Below are positions 52,567-60,570 of a stretch of 64,000 nucleotides of DNA, in pieces. The stretch comes from Flavobacterium saccharophilum (GTDB lineage: Bacteria > Bacteroidota > Bacteroidia > Flavobacteriales > Flavobacteriaceae), in contig NZ_FRBY01000006.1 of assembly GCF_900142735.1 (NCBI RefSeq), forward strand, positions 1 through 64,000, in the 5' to 3' direction. The position numbers and the translations under genes are program-made. The first letter of the stretch is position 1; each line of letters starts with the position of its first letter. The notes beneath the pieces are model-generated. The model was not told where the DNA came from, did not search any database, and was given only the letters and a program-made list of their open reading frames with translations.

Positions 52567-53796
52567 ATGAATCATCTATTGAAGTACCTAAAAGCAATCG
52601 GCATCTTTATCGTTTTCTGTCTTTTAATTATAAATTATAAGATTGTATTGACAGGACTTGACAGCAATTTGTTCGGAATTATATTTTCAATAGCACTATT
52701 TTTTATTGGGGGAAGAAAAACGACCTTAAATCTAAACTTCCCTCTTTTTACAATGATTTTTATATTAGAATTTATCAGCTACCGTCTGCATACCAAATCC
52801 GTACATTTTTTGGCTTTAGCTTTATTTGTCTGTCTTATATATTATAACATAACTCAAAAGTTTTCTTTTATTGCATTCATCTGTATTCTGTTATTTTCTT
52901 CGCTCTTTAATACCTTTTTCGATTATATGACAACGGAAATAAAACAATCTCTTTGTTATTATGTGTATGTAACATTAAAGATTTTTATTCCGATCAATAA
53001 AATAGAAGGTGTCAACTTTTATATCAATAATTCCAAAATAACGGTCGACACAGCCTGCATGGGACTATCAATGTTTAAAACAGGATTGTTGTCTGGTGCA
53101 CTTTTACTGACTTTGGAAGAAAAAAAACATCAAAAGTATTTCAACATTATACAAATTTTTCGTTTTTGCTGCCTTTTGATTGTGCTGAATATTATTTCAA
53201 ATTATTTTAGGATCATCACTTTGATCTTATTTAATTGCACTGAAGAAAACGTCTTGCATCATACTATTGGATTACTCTGTTTTGTATTTTATCAAATAAT
53301 ACCAATGCTTTTTTTGATCCGATTCTTTAAACCGAAAAAAGAAAACATCAAGATAAAGAAGAATCTTTATCCGATTTTCTTCATTATAATTCCAGCAATA
53401 CTGGTATTCACAACAAGTTTTGAAATTAAAAAAGAACAGCATTACAATTTGCTTGAAAATCTGAATCCAGAATATCAAAATAAAAAGGGAGTTTGGGTAA
53501 ATACAGAGGTTTTTAAGATTTCGACTCCTCAAAAACTGATTTACATTAAGACGCCCAATCACAATCCCTTAGTTTGCTGGACGGGAGCTGGATATAAAAT
53601 AATCGAATCAAAAGAAATAAAAAAAGGAAATGAAAAAATCTGGCTTGTTAAAATGGAGAAAAATCAAATTCAATATTTCTCTTATTGGTGGTATGAATGT
53701 AACAATAAAAAGTACACTTCACTTATCGAAGTTCTTTTGATCAAATTATTTGATAATAAACCTGTTCGCCTGGTAAATGAAACTAGTAAAGTTTAG
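52567..53796 (+). CDS. xrtN: Exosortase N
   Basis: A 409-residue multi-pass membrane protease/transpeptidase of the exosortase family, with the catalytic trio Cys164 in DTACMGLSM, Arg215 in NYFRIIT and His231/232 in LHHTIG. About eight helices span residues 8-255. A C-terminal soluble domain (about 285-409) resembles an EpsI-type domain fused to exosortases. It starts immediately after the stop of its presumed substrate. The XrtN label rests on the Bacteroidota context and the VIT-domain partner with PEP tail, as I remember the family. Confidence 0.88.
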   Translation: MNHLLKYLKAIGIFIVFCLLIINYKIVLTGLDSNLFGIIFSIALFFIGGRKTTLNLNFPLFTMIFILEFISYRLHTKSVHFLALALFVCLIYYNITQKFSFIAFICILLFSSLFNTFFDYMTTEIKQSLCYYVYVTLKIFIPINKIEGVNFYINNSKITVDTACMGLSMFKTGLLSGALLLTLEEKKHQKYFNIIQIFRFCCLLIVLNIISNYFRIITLILFNCTEENVLHHTIGLLCFVFYQIIPMLFLIRFFKPKKENIKIKKNLYPIFFIIIPAILVFTTSFEIKKEQHYNLLENLNPEYQNKKGVWVNTEVFKISTPQKLIYIKTPNHNPLVCWTGAGYKIIESKEIKKGNEKIWLVKMEKNQIQYFSYWWYECNNKKYTSLIEVLLIKLFDNKPVRLVNETSKV

Positions 53797-53801
53797 CAAT
53801 G

Positions 53802-53840
53802 AAAAAAGCCTGACGAATTTAGATTTGTCAGGCTTTTTTT
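53802..53840. terminator. Bidirectional terminator
   Basis: GCCTGAC pairs with GTCAGGC, extended by AAT/ATT around a short loop, with A-run and T-run on the outside. It lies between the exosortase and the convergent MoxR gene. Confidence 0.9.
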
Positions 53841-53854
53841 GTTTTTATATTTTT

Positions 53855-54808
53855 CTACAACAACTTCTGAATAATGATATCTTCTGTTATTCCTTCAGCG
53901 TCAGCTTTATAATTTTTAATAATCCTATGACGTAAAATTCCAGTTGCAACAGCTTTTACATCTTCAATATCCGGAGAAAATTTACCATGGAAAGCGGCGT
54001 GTGCTTTTGCTGCTAAAATCAAATTTTGAGAAGCTCTTGGTCCAGCGCCCCAGTCTAAATAGTTTTTTACAAAGTCATTAGATAATTTATTGTCTGGACG
54101 AGTTTTGCTTACCAAAGTCACTGCATATTCAATAACATTATCAGCAACAGGAATTCTGCGAATCAAATGCTGAAAATCGATAATTTCCTGTGCAGTAAAT
54201 AATGGATTTATCGTTGTCTTAGCATCAGATGTTGTACGCTTAACCACTTGTACTTCTTCTTCAAAAGTTGGATATTCTAATTTTATGGCAAACATAAAAC
54301 GGTCTAATTGTGCTTCCGGTAACGGATAGGTTCCTTCCTGCTCAATTGGGTTTTGAGTTGCTAATACAAAATAAGGCAAATCTAATTTATAGTTTTGACC
54401 AGCAATAGTTACCGAACGCTCCTGCATGGCTTCAAGTAAAGCGGCTTGTGTTTTTGGTGGTGTTCTGTTAATCTCATCAGCCAAAATAATATTAGAGAAA
54501 ATAGGCCCTTTGATGAATTTAAACTGTCTGTTTTCATCCAAAATCTCACTTCCTAAAATATCCGAAGGCATTAAATCCGGCGTAAACTGAATTCTTTTAA
54601 AATCTAATCCTAAAGCCTGTGATAACGTATTTATCATTAACGTTTTTGCCAATCCAGGAACACCAATTAAAAGAGCATGTCCTCCTGAAAATATACACAG
54701 TAAAATTTGATCTACAACTGCATCCTGGCCTACAATGATTTTTGCTATTTCTGATTTTAATTCGTTTCTCTTTTGAACTAAATTATGAATTGCTGCTACG
54801 TCAGACAT
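53855..54808 (-). CDS. MoxR-family AAA+ ATPase
   Basis: A 317-residue MoxR ATPase with Walker A GVPGLAKT (49-56), Walker B IILADEINR (107-115), sensor ATQNPIEQEGTYPLPEAQLDRF and the arginine-finger region. MoxR proteins act as chaperones in assembly or activation of VWA-domain or metal-containing complexes, often with DUF58 and VWA genes downstream. Here no DUF58 or VWA gene is adjacent; it is preceded by a PPIase gene separated by a terminator. Target unknown. Confidence 0.92.
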   Translation of the reverse strand: MSDVAAIHNLVQKRNELKSEIAKIIVGQDAVVDQILLCIFSGGHALLIGVPGLAKTLMINTLSQALGLDFKRIQFTPDLMPSDILGSEILDENRQFKFIKGPIFSNIILADEINRTPPKTQAALLEAMQERSVTIAGQNYKLDLPYFVLATQNPIEQEGTYPLPEAQLDRFMFAIKLEYPTFEEEVQVVKRTTSDAKTTINPLFTAQEIIDFQHLIRRIPVADNVIEYAVTLVSKTRPDNKLSNDFVKNYLDWGAGPRASQNLILAAKAHAAFHGKFSPDIEDVKAVATGILRHRIIKNYKADAEGITEDIIIQKLL

Positions 54809-54828
54809 TTAAGTATGTTTTTAAATTG

Positions 54829-54870
54829 AAAAAGAGTTAGCTCTATGAATTCATAAAACTAACTCTTTTT
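54829..54870 (-). terminator. Terminator of the PPIase gene
   Basis: AAAAAGAGTTAG (54829-54840) and CTAACTCTTTTT (54859-54870) pair across an 18-nt loop, just past the stop of the minus-strand PPIase gene and before the MoxR start. Confidence 0.85.
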
Positions 54871-54886
54871 ATTTATTTAATAAAAA

Positions 54887-56317
54887 TTATTTTTTCAACC
54901 AATTGTTTGCAAAAGCACAATCTCTGTACTCTCCAATAATTTTAATGTAAGTATCTTTAATCTTAGTATCGAACCATTTTCCAATTGCTTCAATCTGTTT
55001 TTCTTTCAATGCCAAATCTTTAATTTTCGTATAATCTTTAGCATAATCAGCAACGTGTTCGTCAATTCTATTGGTAACAGTAATTAATTTATACGTTTTT
55101 TTACCTTTTTCATCTGTATTTAAAAGTGGCTGAGAAACCTCAGTGTCTTTTAAATTTGAAACCTGACTGTATAATGTTGGATCCATTTTAGTCAACTCAA
55201 AACGTGTATCTTGTGTATTAGGATTTATCAGGATACCTCCATTTGCTCTTGTTTCTTTCTCATCAGACTCAGTTCTTGCAGCATCTGCAAAAGAAATTTC
55301 ATTACCTACTATCTTATTCCTGATATTCGTAATTCTTTCTTTTGCTTCTTTTAAAGCATCTTCAGTCACCGTTGGCGAAATTAAAATATGGCGTAATTCA
55401 ACTTCCTGTCCTTTAATTTTATCCACCATTATAATATGATACCCATAGATAGTTTTAAAAGGCTCTGAAATTTCACCTTCCTGCAAACTAAATGCAACAT
55501 CCTTGAACTCTTTTAAGAAAGGTGTTTTTCTTGTCATTTTATAATAACCTCCATTTGACGAAGATCCAGGATCCTGCGAATATAAAACCGCTTTTGTTGC
55601 AAAACTAGATCCTTCTAGAACATCTTTTCTAATAGCATTCAATCTGTCGATTACTTTTTGTTCATCTTCTTTTGATACTTTTGGCTCTACAACGATCTGT
55701 GCTACTTCCATCTCAGCTCCAAAAGTTGGTAAATCTTCTTTTGGTATTTTTTTAAAGAAATTACGAACCTCCTCTGGCGTAATCGATACACCATCAACAA
55801 TTTTATCTCGCATCTCTGAAGATAATTTTTGTTCTTTCAAAATATCTGCGAAATAGGTTTTAAATTCTTCTACTGAACTTTTTTTGTAATATTCAACTAC
55901 TTTGTTAATATCACCAACTTGTTTCACCATATAGTTCAGACGCTCATCCATCATTCCTCTTACTTCTGCGTCACTAACTATAATACTATCCTGAATTGCC
56001 TGGTGCGCATATAGCTTATCTTCCAAAAGTTTACCTAGCATCTGGCATCTAGTAATATCTTTTACATTTCCTCCCTGAGCAGCAATTTCTAAAAATCCTT
56101 TATCAATATCTGAATCTAAAACAATATAATCTCCAACAGTAGCAATAATACCGTCAACTTTTAGTTTCTGTCCAGAAGGAACTTCAACTGGTTTTTGAGC
56201 CACAACATCTGGAATGATTTCCTGAGCTGATACAACTGAGTTGAAAAAAAGTAAAAAACACATTGTCAACGCTAGTTTGTAATCAATTGTTTTTAGCTGT
56301 AATTTTTTTAATAACAT
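54887..56317 (-). CDS. SurA-like periplasmic peptidyl-prolyl isomerase
   Basis: A 476-residue exported folding factor. After a signal peptide (to about residue 32) and an N-terminal chaperone region come two parvulin (PpiC) domains, the first around MEVAQIVVEP...GYHIIMVDKIKG and the second around VELRHILISP. This is the SurA arrangement, which escorts outer-membrane barrels such as the porin seen elsewhere in the window. It is encoded on the minus strand after its own terminator. The exact start (MLLKK or the later MCFLL) is not certain. Confidence 0.88.
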   Translation of the reverse strand: MLLKKLQLKTIDYKLALTMCFLLFFNSVVSAQEIIPDVVAQKPVEVPSGQKLKVDGIIATVGDYIVLDSDIDKGFLEIAAQGGNVKDITRCQMLGKLLEDKLYAHQAIQDSIIVSDAEVRGMMDERLNYMVKQVGDINKVVEYYKKSSVEEFKTYFADILKEQKLSSEMRDKIVDGVSITPEEVRNFFKKIPKEDLPTFGAEMEVAQIVVEPKVSKEDEQKVIDRLNAIRKDVLEGSSFATKAVLYSQDPGSSSNGGYYKMTRKTPFLKEFKDVAFSLQEGEISEPFKTIYGYHIIMVDKIKGQEVELRHILISPTVTEDALKEAKERITNIRNKIVGNEISFADAARTESDEKETRANGGILINPNTQDTRFELTKMDPTLYSQVSNLKDTEVSQPLLNTDEKGKKTYKLITVTNRIDEHVADYAKDYTKIKDLALKEKQIEAIGKWFDTKIKDTYIKIIGEYRDCAFANNWLKK

Positions 56318-56809
56318 TATTTTAAATTTAATTTGAATGTAAAGATCTTGCCTTCGTACTTCGTTTTTAAACTAAGAATCACTAAATAATTAAGATCTAG
56401 TTCTTTTTAACTTATAACGAACAAAAATAACAATTCAATCACATAATACAACTATCAGCCATACTATTAACAAAAAATTATATGGTCCGCATTTCAATTT
56501 CACAAATAGGACCGGTTTCTCAATGATTATTCATTAAAAAGAGGACTAAACCTCATTCTTGTATTTTTTCAGAAATCACTTTATCGAGAATACAAATAAC
56601 TCAAATACAAGTAAATAAAAAAAAAGTTTTAAACACTACAACGTTTTCGTTGTATAACTATTTTTTTGTAAAAACAAACCGAATTAAAAAACACATACTT
56701 TAGATGGGTAATTAATAATTTTATGGTGTTAAAATTACGAAATATCATTTTTAATCACCTCAAAACAAATAATTACAAACTTTATTAACCTTTTAACCAA
56801 ATCTAAATT
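56318..56809. other. 492-bp divergent intergenic region before the amylase gene
   Basis: No gene is supported. The region holds the palindrome at 56637-56654 and is otherwise AT-rich; clear TTG/TAnnTTTG promoters are not evident for either flanking gene. Confidence 0.6.
56637..56654. promoter_or_regulatory. 18-bp palindrome, candidate operator of the amylase gene
   Basis: TACAACG-TTTT-CGTTGTA is a perfect 7-4-7 palindrome 155 bp upstream of the amylase ATG. The AACG/CGTT core is like those bound by LacI-family sugar regulators. The regulator is not in the window. Confidence 0.5.
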
Positions 56810-58249
56810 ATGAAAAACCACAATGCAAAAATCTATTTGATGACGGCAATCACGGCCTTTTTTTGTTCGTGTTCGCCAAATGAAACAAATGAAGTAGACT
56901 CAAAAGCTCAAAGTCAACAATTTGAAATTATTAATGTCACACATCATGATGGAAAGCCTTTTAGTACCGGGGCGAAATCATCCTCAACTGGAAAATACGT
57001 TGACAATCCGGGTGGTGGGGTTATGATGCAAGCCTTTTATTGGGACGTACCTGCCGGAGGAACCTGGTGGAATACCGTTAATGGTAAAGTAACGGCCTGG
57101 TCGAATGCCGGAATTGGTTCAATTTGGCTTCCACCAGCTTCAAAAGCCCAAAACGGTCCTTTTTCAATGGGATATGATCCAACTGATTATTTTGACTTTG
57201 GAGATTACAATCAAAACGGAACTACAGAAACCCGATTTGGCTCTAAAACAGAATTGGTAAGTTTAATAACAAAAGCGCATACTGAAAACATGAAAGTATA
57301 TGCAGACATTGTAATTAATCACAATAGCGGAGGACAATCAGAAGCTAATCCTTTTACCGGAACCAACACCTGGACTAATTTTAATGGAGTTGCTTCTGGA
57401 AAATTTAAACGTACTTATGTCAATTTTTATAAAAATAGTTATGGAAATAATGACGAAGGCTCTTTTGGAGGTTTTCCGGATTTATGCCACGCAGATCCTT
57501 ATGTACAAGACTGGCTATGGAAAAGAGCTGATGGAGTTGGTAAATATTACAAAAACACCATGAAATTTGATGGCTGGAGATTTGACTACGTAAAAGGTTT
57601 TGCTCCTTGGGTGGTTTATGATTGGAACGCAAACGTGGGTGGTTTTTCTGTTGGTGAACTATGGGATTCTAATGTAGACATATTAAATAACTGGGCTAAT
57701 AGTGCTAACAGTTCTGTATTTGATTTTGCTTGTTATTACAAAATGAATGATGCTTTTGACGGAAATAATTTAGCTCTTTTGAACGATGATATGATGTGGA
57801 AAAGAAATCCATACAAAGCGGTAACATTTGTCTCAAATCATGATACTGATGAGATTTCAAATAAACTACTAGCCTACTCCTACATTTTAACGCATGAGGG
57901 GTATCCAACAATCTTCTACAGAGATTATGAGGAATGGCTCGATAAAAATAAACTAAATAATCTTATTTGGATTCACAACAACAAAGCCACTGGAAACACT
58001 TCTATTTTATATTCAGATAATGATGAATATGTAGCACGAAGAAATGGTTATAATGGAAATCCAGGATTGGTAGTTTATATTAACAACTCAACGGTTTGGC
58101 AAGAAAGATGGATTCAGACAAATTGGGCAAATACCCAAATCAAAGATTTTACAGGAAATTCAACTTGGTACCCAACTACTCAAGCAGATAAATGGGTAAA
58201 AATTCAATGTCCGCCAAAAGGATATTCGGTTTGGTCTATTAATCAATAA
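56810..58249 (+). CDS. Secreted alpha-amylase (GH13 lipoprotein)
   Basis: A 479-residue glycoside hydrolase family 13 enzyme that hydrolyses alpha-1,4 glucans. A lipoprotein signal ends at FFCSCS (Cys near 19-21). The barrel has the GH13 regions DIVINHN, GWRFDYVKGF (nucleophile Asp259), VGELWD (acid/base Glu283) and FVSNHDTDE (Asp345), in order. The C-terminal beta domain ends with GYSVWSINQ. It is anchored at the cell surface or periplasmic side. It is single-gene here, with a palindrome upstream as a candidate operator and a terminator downstream; there is no SusC/SusD pair next to it. Confidence 0.95.
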   Translation: MKNHNAKIYLMTAITAFFCSCSPNETNEVDSKAQSQQFEIINVTHHDGKPFSTGAKSSSTGKYVDNPGGGVMMQAFYWDVPAGGTWWNTVNGKVTAWSNAGIGSIWLPPASKAQNGPFSMGYDPTDYFDFGDYNQNGTTETRFGSKTELVSLITKAHTENMKVYADIVINHNSGGQSEANPFTGTNTWTNFNGVASGKFKRTYVNFYKNSYGNNDEGSFGGFPDLCHADPYVQDWLWKRADGVGKYYKNTMKFDGWRFDYVKGFAPWVVYDWNANVGGFSVGELWDSNVDILNNWANSANSSVFDFACYYKMNDAFDGNNLALLNDDMMWKRNPYKAVTFVSNHDTDEISNKLLAYSYILTHEGYPTIFYRDYEEWLDKNKLNNLIWIHNNKATGNTSILYSDNDEYVARRNGYNGNPGLVVYINNSTVWQERWIQTNWANTQIKDFTGNSTWYPTTQADKWVKIQCPPKGYSVWSINQ

Positions 58250-58268
58250 TTCTCCAAAACAACAATTT

Positions 58269-58300
58269 AAAGACTGTTCTAAAAAAACAGTCTTTTTTTT
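58269..58300 (+). terminator. Terminator of the amylase gene
   Basis: AAAGACTGTT (58269-58278) and AACAGTCTTT (58287-58296) pair, and a T-run follows. Confidence 0.92.
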
Positions 58301-58377
58301 GCTTAAAAGATTCTGTTTATAAAGTAATGTCTTCTAAATTATAGAAGTGAATATTTTTATTAAGCCGTAATTAATAG

Positions 58378-58385
58378 TACTTTTG
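58378..58385 (+). promoter_or_regulatory. -7 element of prfC
   Basis: TACTTTTG, followed by CAAACC, lies 21 bp ahead of the prfC ATG. No exact -33 TTG is present at the right distance. Confidence 0.6.
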
Positions 58386-58405
58386 CAAACCTATTTATAC
58401 AAAAT

Positions 58406-59995
58406 ATGAGCTTTTTAAAAGAAATACAACGCAGAAGAACATTCGGTATTATATCGCATCCCGATGCCGGTAAAACAACTTTAACTGAAAAATTATTGTT
58501 GTTTGGAGGTGCAATTCAGGAAGCTGGTGCAGTAAAAAATAATAAAATCAAAAAAGGAGCAACGAGTGATTTCATGGAAATCGAACGCCAAAGAGGTATT
58601 TCGGTTTCTACATCCGTACTTGCTTTTAATTATAAAGACAAAAAAATCAATATTCTTGATACACCTGGACACAAGGATTTTGCCGAAGACACATTTAGAA
58701 CTTTAACTGCCGTAGACAGTGTTATTGTTGTTATTGATGTTGCAAAAGGGGTTGAGGAACAAACTGAAAAACTAGTTGCAGTTTGTAGAATGAGAAATAT
58801 TCCGATGATTGTTTTCATCAATAAATTAGACCGTGAAGGAAAAGATGCTTTTGACTTAATGGATGAAGTGGAACAGAAATTAGGTTTAACAGTTACTCCT
58901 TTGAGTTTCCCGATCGGGATGGGTTATGACTTTCAGGGAATTTACAATTTATGGGAACAAAATATTAATCTTTTTAGCGGTGACAGCCGTAAAAATATCG
59001 AAGAAACTATTGCTTTCTCAGATGTTCAAAACCCTGAATTAGAAAAAATAATTGGTCAAAAACCTGCTGATAAACTTCGTGAAGAATTAGAATTAATTGA
59101 TGAAGTTTATCCAAAATTTGAACGTCAGGATTATTTAGACGGAAAAATTCAGCCTGTCTTTTTTGGTTCAGCTTTAAATAATTTTGGAGTTCGCGAATTA
59201 TTAGATTGTTTTGTAACTATCGCTCCTTCTCCAAGACCAAAAGATTCTGAAACTCGTTTAGTTGATCCAAAAGAAGAAAAAATGACCGGCTTTGTATTTA
59301 AAATCCATGCTAATATGGATCCTAAACACCGAGATCGTTTAGCTTTTATAAAAATCGTTTCTGGTACTTTTGAAAGAAATAAACCTTACTACCATGTTCG
59401 TCAGAAGAAAAATTTGAAATTCTCTAGTCCAAATGCATTCTTTGCTGAGAAAAAAGAGATTGTAGATATTTCATATCCTGGTGACATCGTTGGTTTGCAT
59501 GATACAGGAAACTTTAAAATTGGAGATACTTTAACAGAAGGAGAAATAATGAGTTTCAAAGGAATTCCAAGTTTTTCTCCAGAACATTTTAGGTACATCA
59601 ACAATGCTGATCCAATGAAGGCCAAGCAATTGGACAAAGGAGTAGATCAGTTGATGGATGAAGGTGTTGCTCAGTTATTTACATTAGAAATGAACAATCG
59701 TAAAGTTATCGGAACTGTTGGAGCTCTTCAATATGAGGTAATTCAATATCGTTTAGAACATGAATACGGAGCAAAATGTACTTATGAAAACTTCCCGGTT
59801 CATAAAGCTTGTTGGGTTAAACCCGATGATGCAAAAAATGACGAGTTTAAAGAATTTAAACGAATCAAACAAAAATTCTTAGCACACGATAAATACGGTC
59901 AATTAGTTTTCTTAGCCGATTCTGATTTCACAATTCAAATGACTCAAAGTAAATATCCAAGTGTAAAATTATTTTTTACTTCTGAATTTGACTAA
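58406..59995 (+). CDS. prfC: Peptide chain release factor 3
   Basis: RF3 is a GTPase that recycles RF1/RF2 from the ribosome after termination. The 529-residue protein has G1 SHPDAGKTT (17-25), DTPGHKDF (G3) and INKLDRE (G4), and the RF3-specific C-terminal domain with IGTVGALQYEV. Length is normal. It stands alone, between two terminators, with a good -7 box upstream. Confidence 0.97.
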   Translation: MSFLKEIQRRRTFGIISHPDAGKTTLTEKLLLFGGAIQEAGAVKNNKIKKGATSDFMEIERQRGISVSTSVLAFNYKDKKINILDTPGHKDFAEDTFRTLTAVDSVIVVIDVAKGVEEQTEKLVAVCRMRNIPMIVFINKLDREGKDAFDLMDEVEQKLGLTVTPLSFPIGMGYDFQGIYNLWEQNINLFSGDSRKNIEETIAFSDVQNPELEKIIGQKPADKLREELELIDEVYPKFERQDYLDGKIQPVFFGSALNNFGVRELLDCFVTIAPSPRPKDSETRLVDPKEEKMTGFVFKIHANMDPKHRDRLAFIKIVSGTFERNKPYYHVRQKKNLKFSSPNAFFAEKKEIVDISYPGDIVGLHDTGNFKIGDTLTEGEIMSFKGIPSFSPEHFRYINNADPMKAKQLDKGVDQLMDEGVAQLFTLEMNNRKVIGTVGALQYEVIQYRLEHEYGAKCTYENFPVHKACWVKPDDAKNDEFKEFKRIKQKFLAHDKYGQLVFLADSDFTIQMTQSKYPSVKLFFTSEFD

Positions 59996-60020
59996 ATTCT
60001 TCATTTTGAAAAAACATCAT

Positions 60021-60057
60021 AAAAAAAGCGCTAATTATATAATTAGCGCTTTTTTTT
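60021..60057. terminator. Bidirectional terminator after prfC
   Basis: GCGCTAATTATATAATTAGCGC is a perfect palindrome flanked by seven A and at least seven T residues. Confidence 0.95.
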
Positions 60058-60219
60058 AATTTGAATTAAACCAACCTTACTAAGTCATTATATTCCAAAA
60101 AATAAATCTTTCTATTAGGAACGCCTAATTTAGAATAATGTCGCACAAGAAGGAAATTTAGTCGATGAAAGTAAAATTAAATCGGTTAAACTGCATTTAA
60201 TTTTAGATTTCGAGCAAAA

Positions 60220-60243
60220 AAAAGCCCCATTACTGGGGCTTTT
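60220..60243 (-). terminator. Terminator of the rpoC-DUF3467 operon
   Basis: AAAAGCCCCA (60220-60229) and TGGGGCTTTT (60234-60243) pair around TTAC. It lies 5 bp past the DUF3467 stop on the minus strand. Confidence 0.9.
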
Positions 60244-60248
60244 CTAAT

Positions 60249-60560
60249 TTATGCTTGTCCTGCCGGACCAAAATTAAGCGGAATTGGTGCTTGTTCAGTG
60301 TCTTTAATTTCGCCATGAGCGACTTCAAAACGATGAATATTTTCACCTATTGCCTTCAATAATCTTTTAGCATGTTGTGGTGTCAAAACAATTCTTGACT
60401 TTACCTTGGCTTTAGGAATACCTGGCATAATGCTCACAAAATCTAAAACAAACTCTGATGATGAGTGGTTGATGATTGCTAGATTAGAATAAATTCCTTC
60501 TGCAATTGTTTCATCCAACTCAATATTAATTTGCTCTTGTTGTTGTTTCGGATTACTCAT
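60249..60560 (-). CDS. DUF3467 family protein
   Basis: A 103-residue protein of the DUF3467 family, recognised by the conserved core IYSNLAIINHSSSEFVLDFV followed by KAKVKSRIVLTPQHAKRLL. No catalytic motif is visible and the function is unestablished. It starts 10 bp after the rpoC stop and shares its terminator, so it is co-transcribed with RNA polymerase beta'. That placement is common in Bacteroidota, as I recall, and hints at a transcription-linked role; this is inference. Confidence 0.92.
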   Translation of the reverse strand: MSNPKQQQEQINIELDETIAEGIYSNLAIINHSSSEFVLDFVSIMPGIPKAKVKSRIVLTPQHAKRLLKAIGENIHRFEVAHGEIKDTEQAPIPLNFGPAGQA

Positions 60561-60570
60561 AGTTTCCTAG

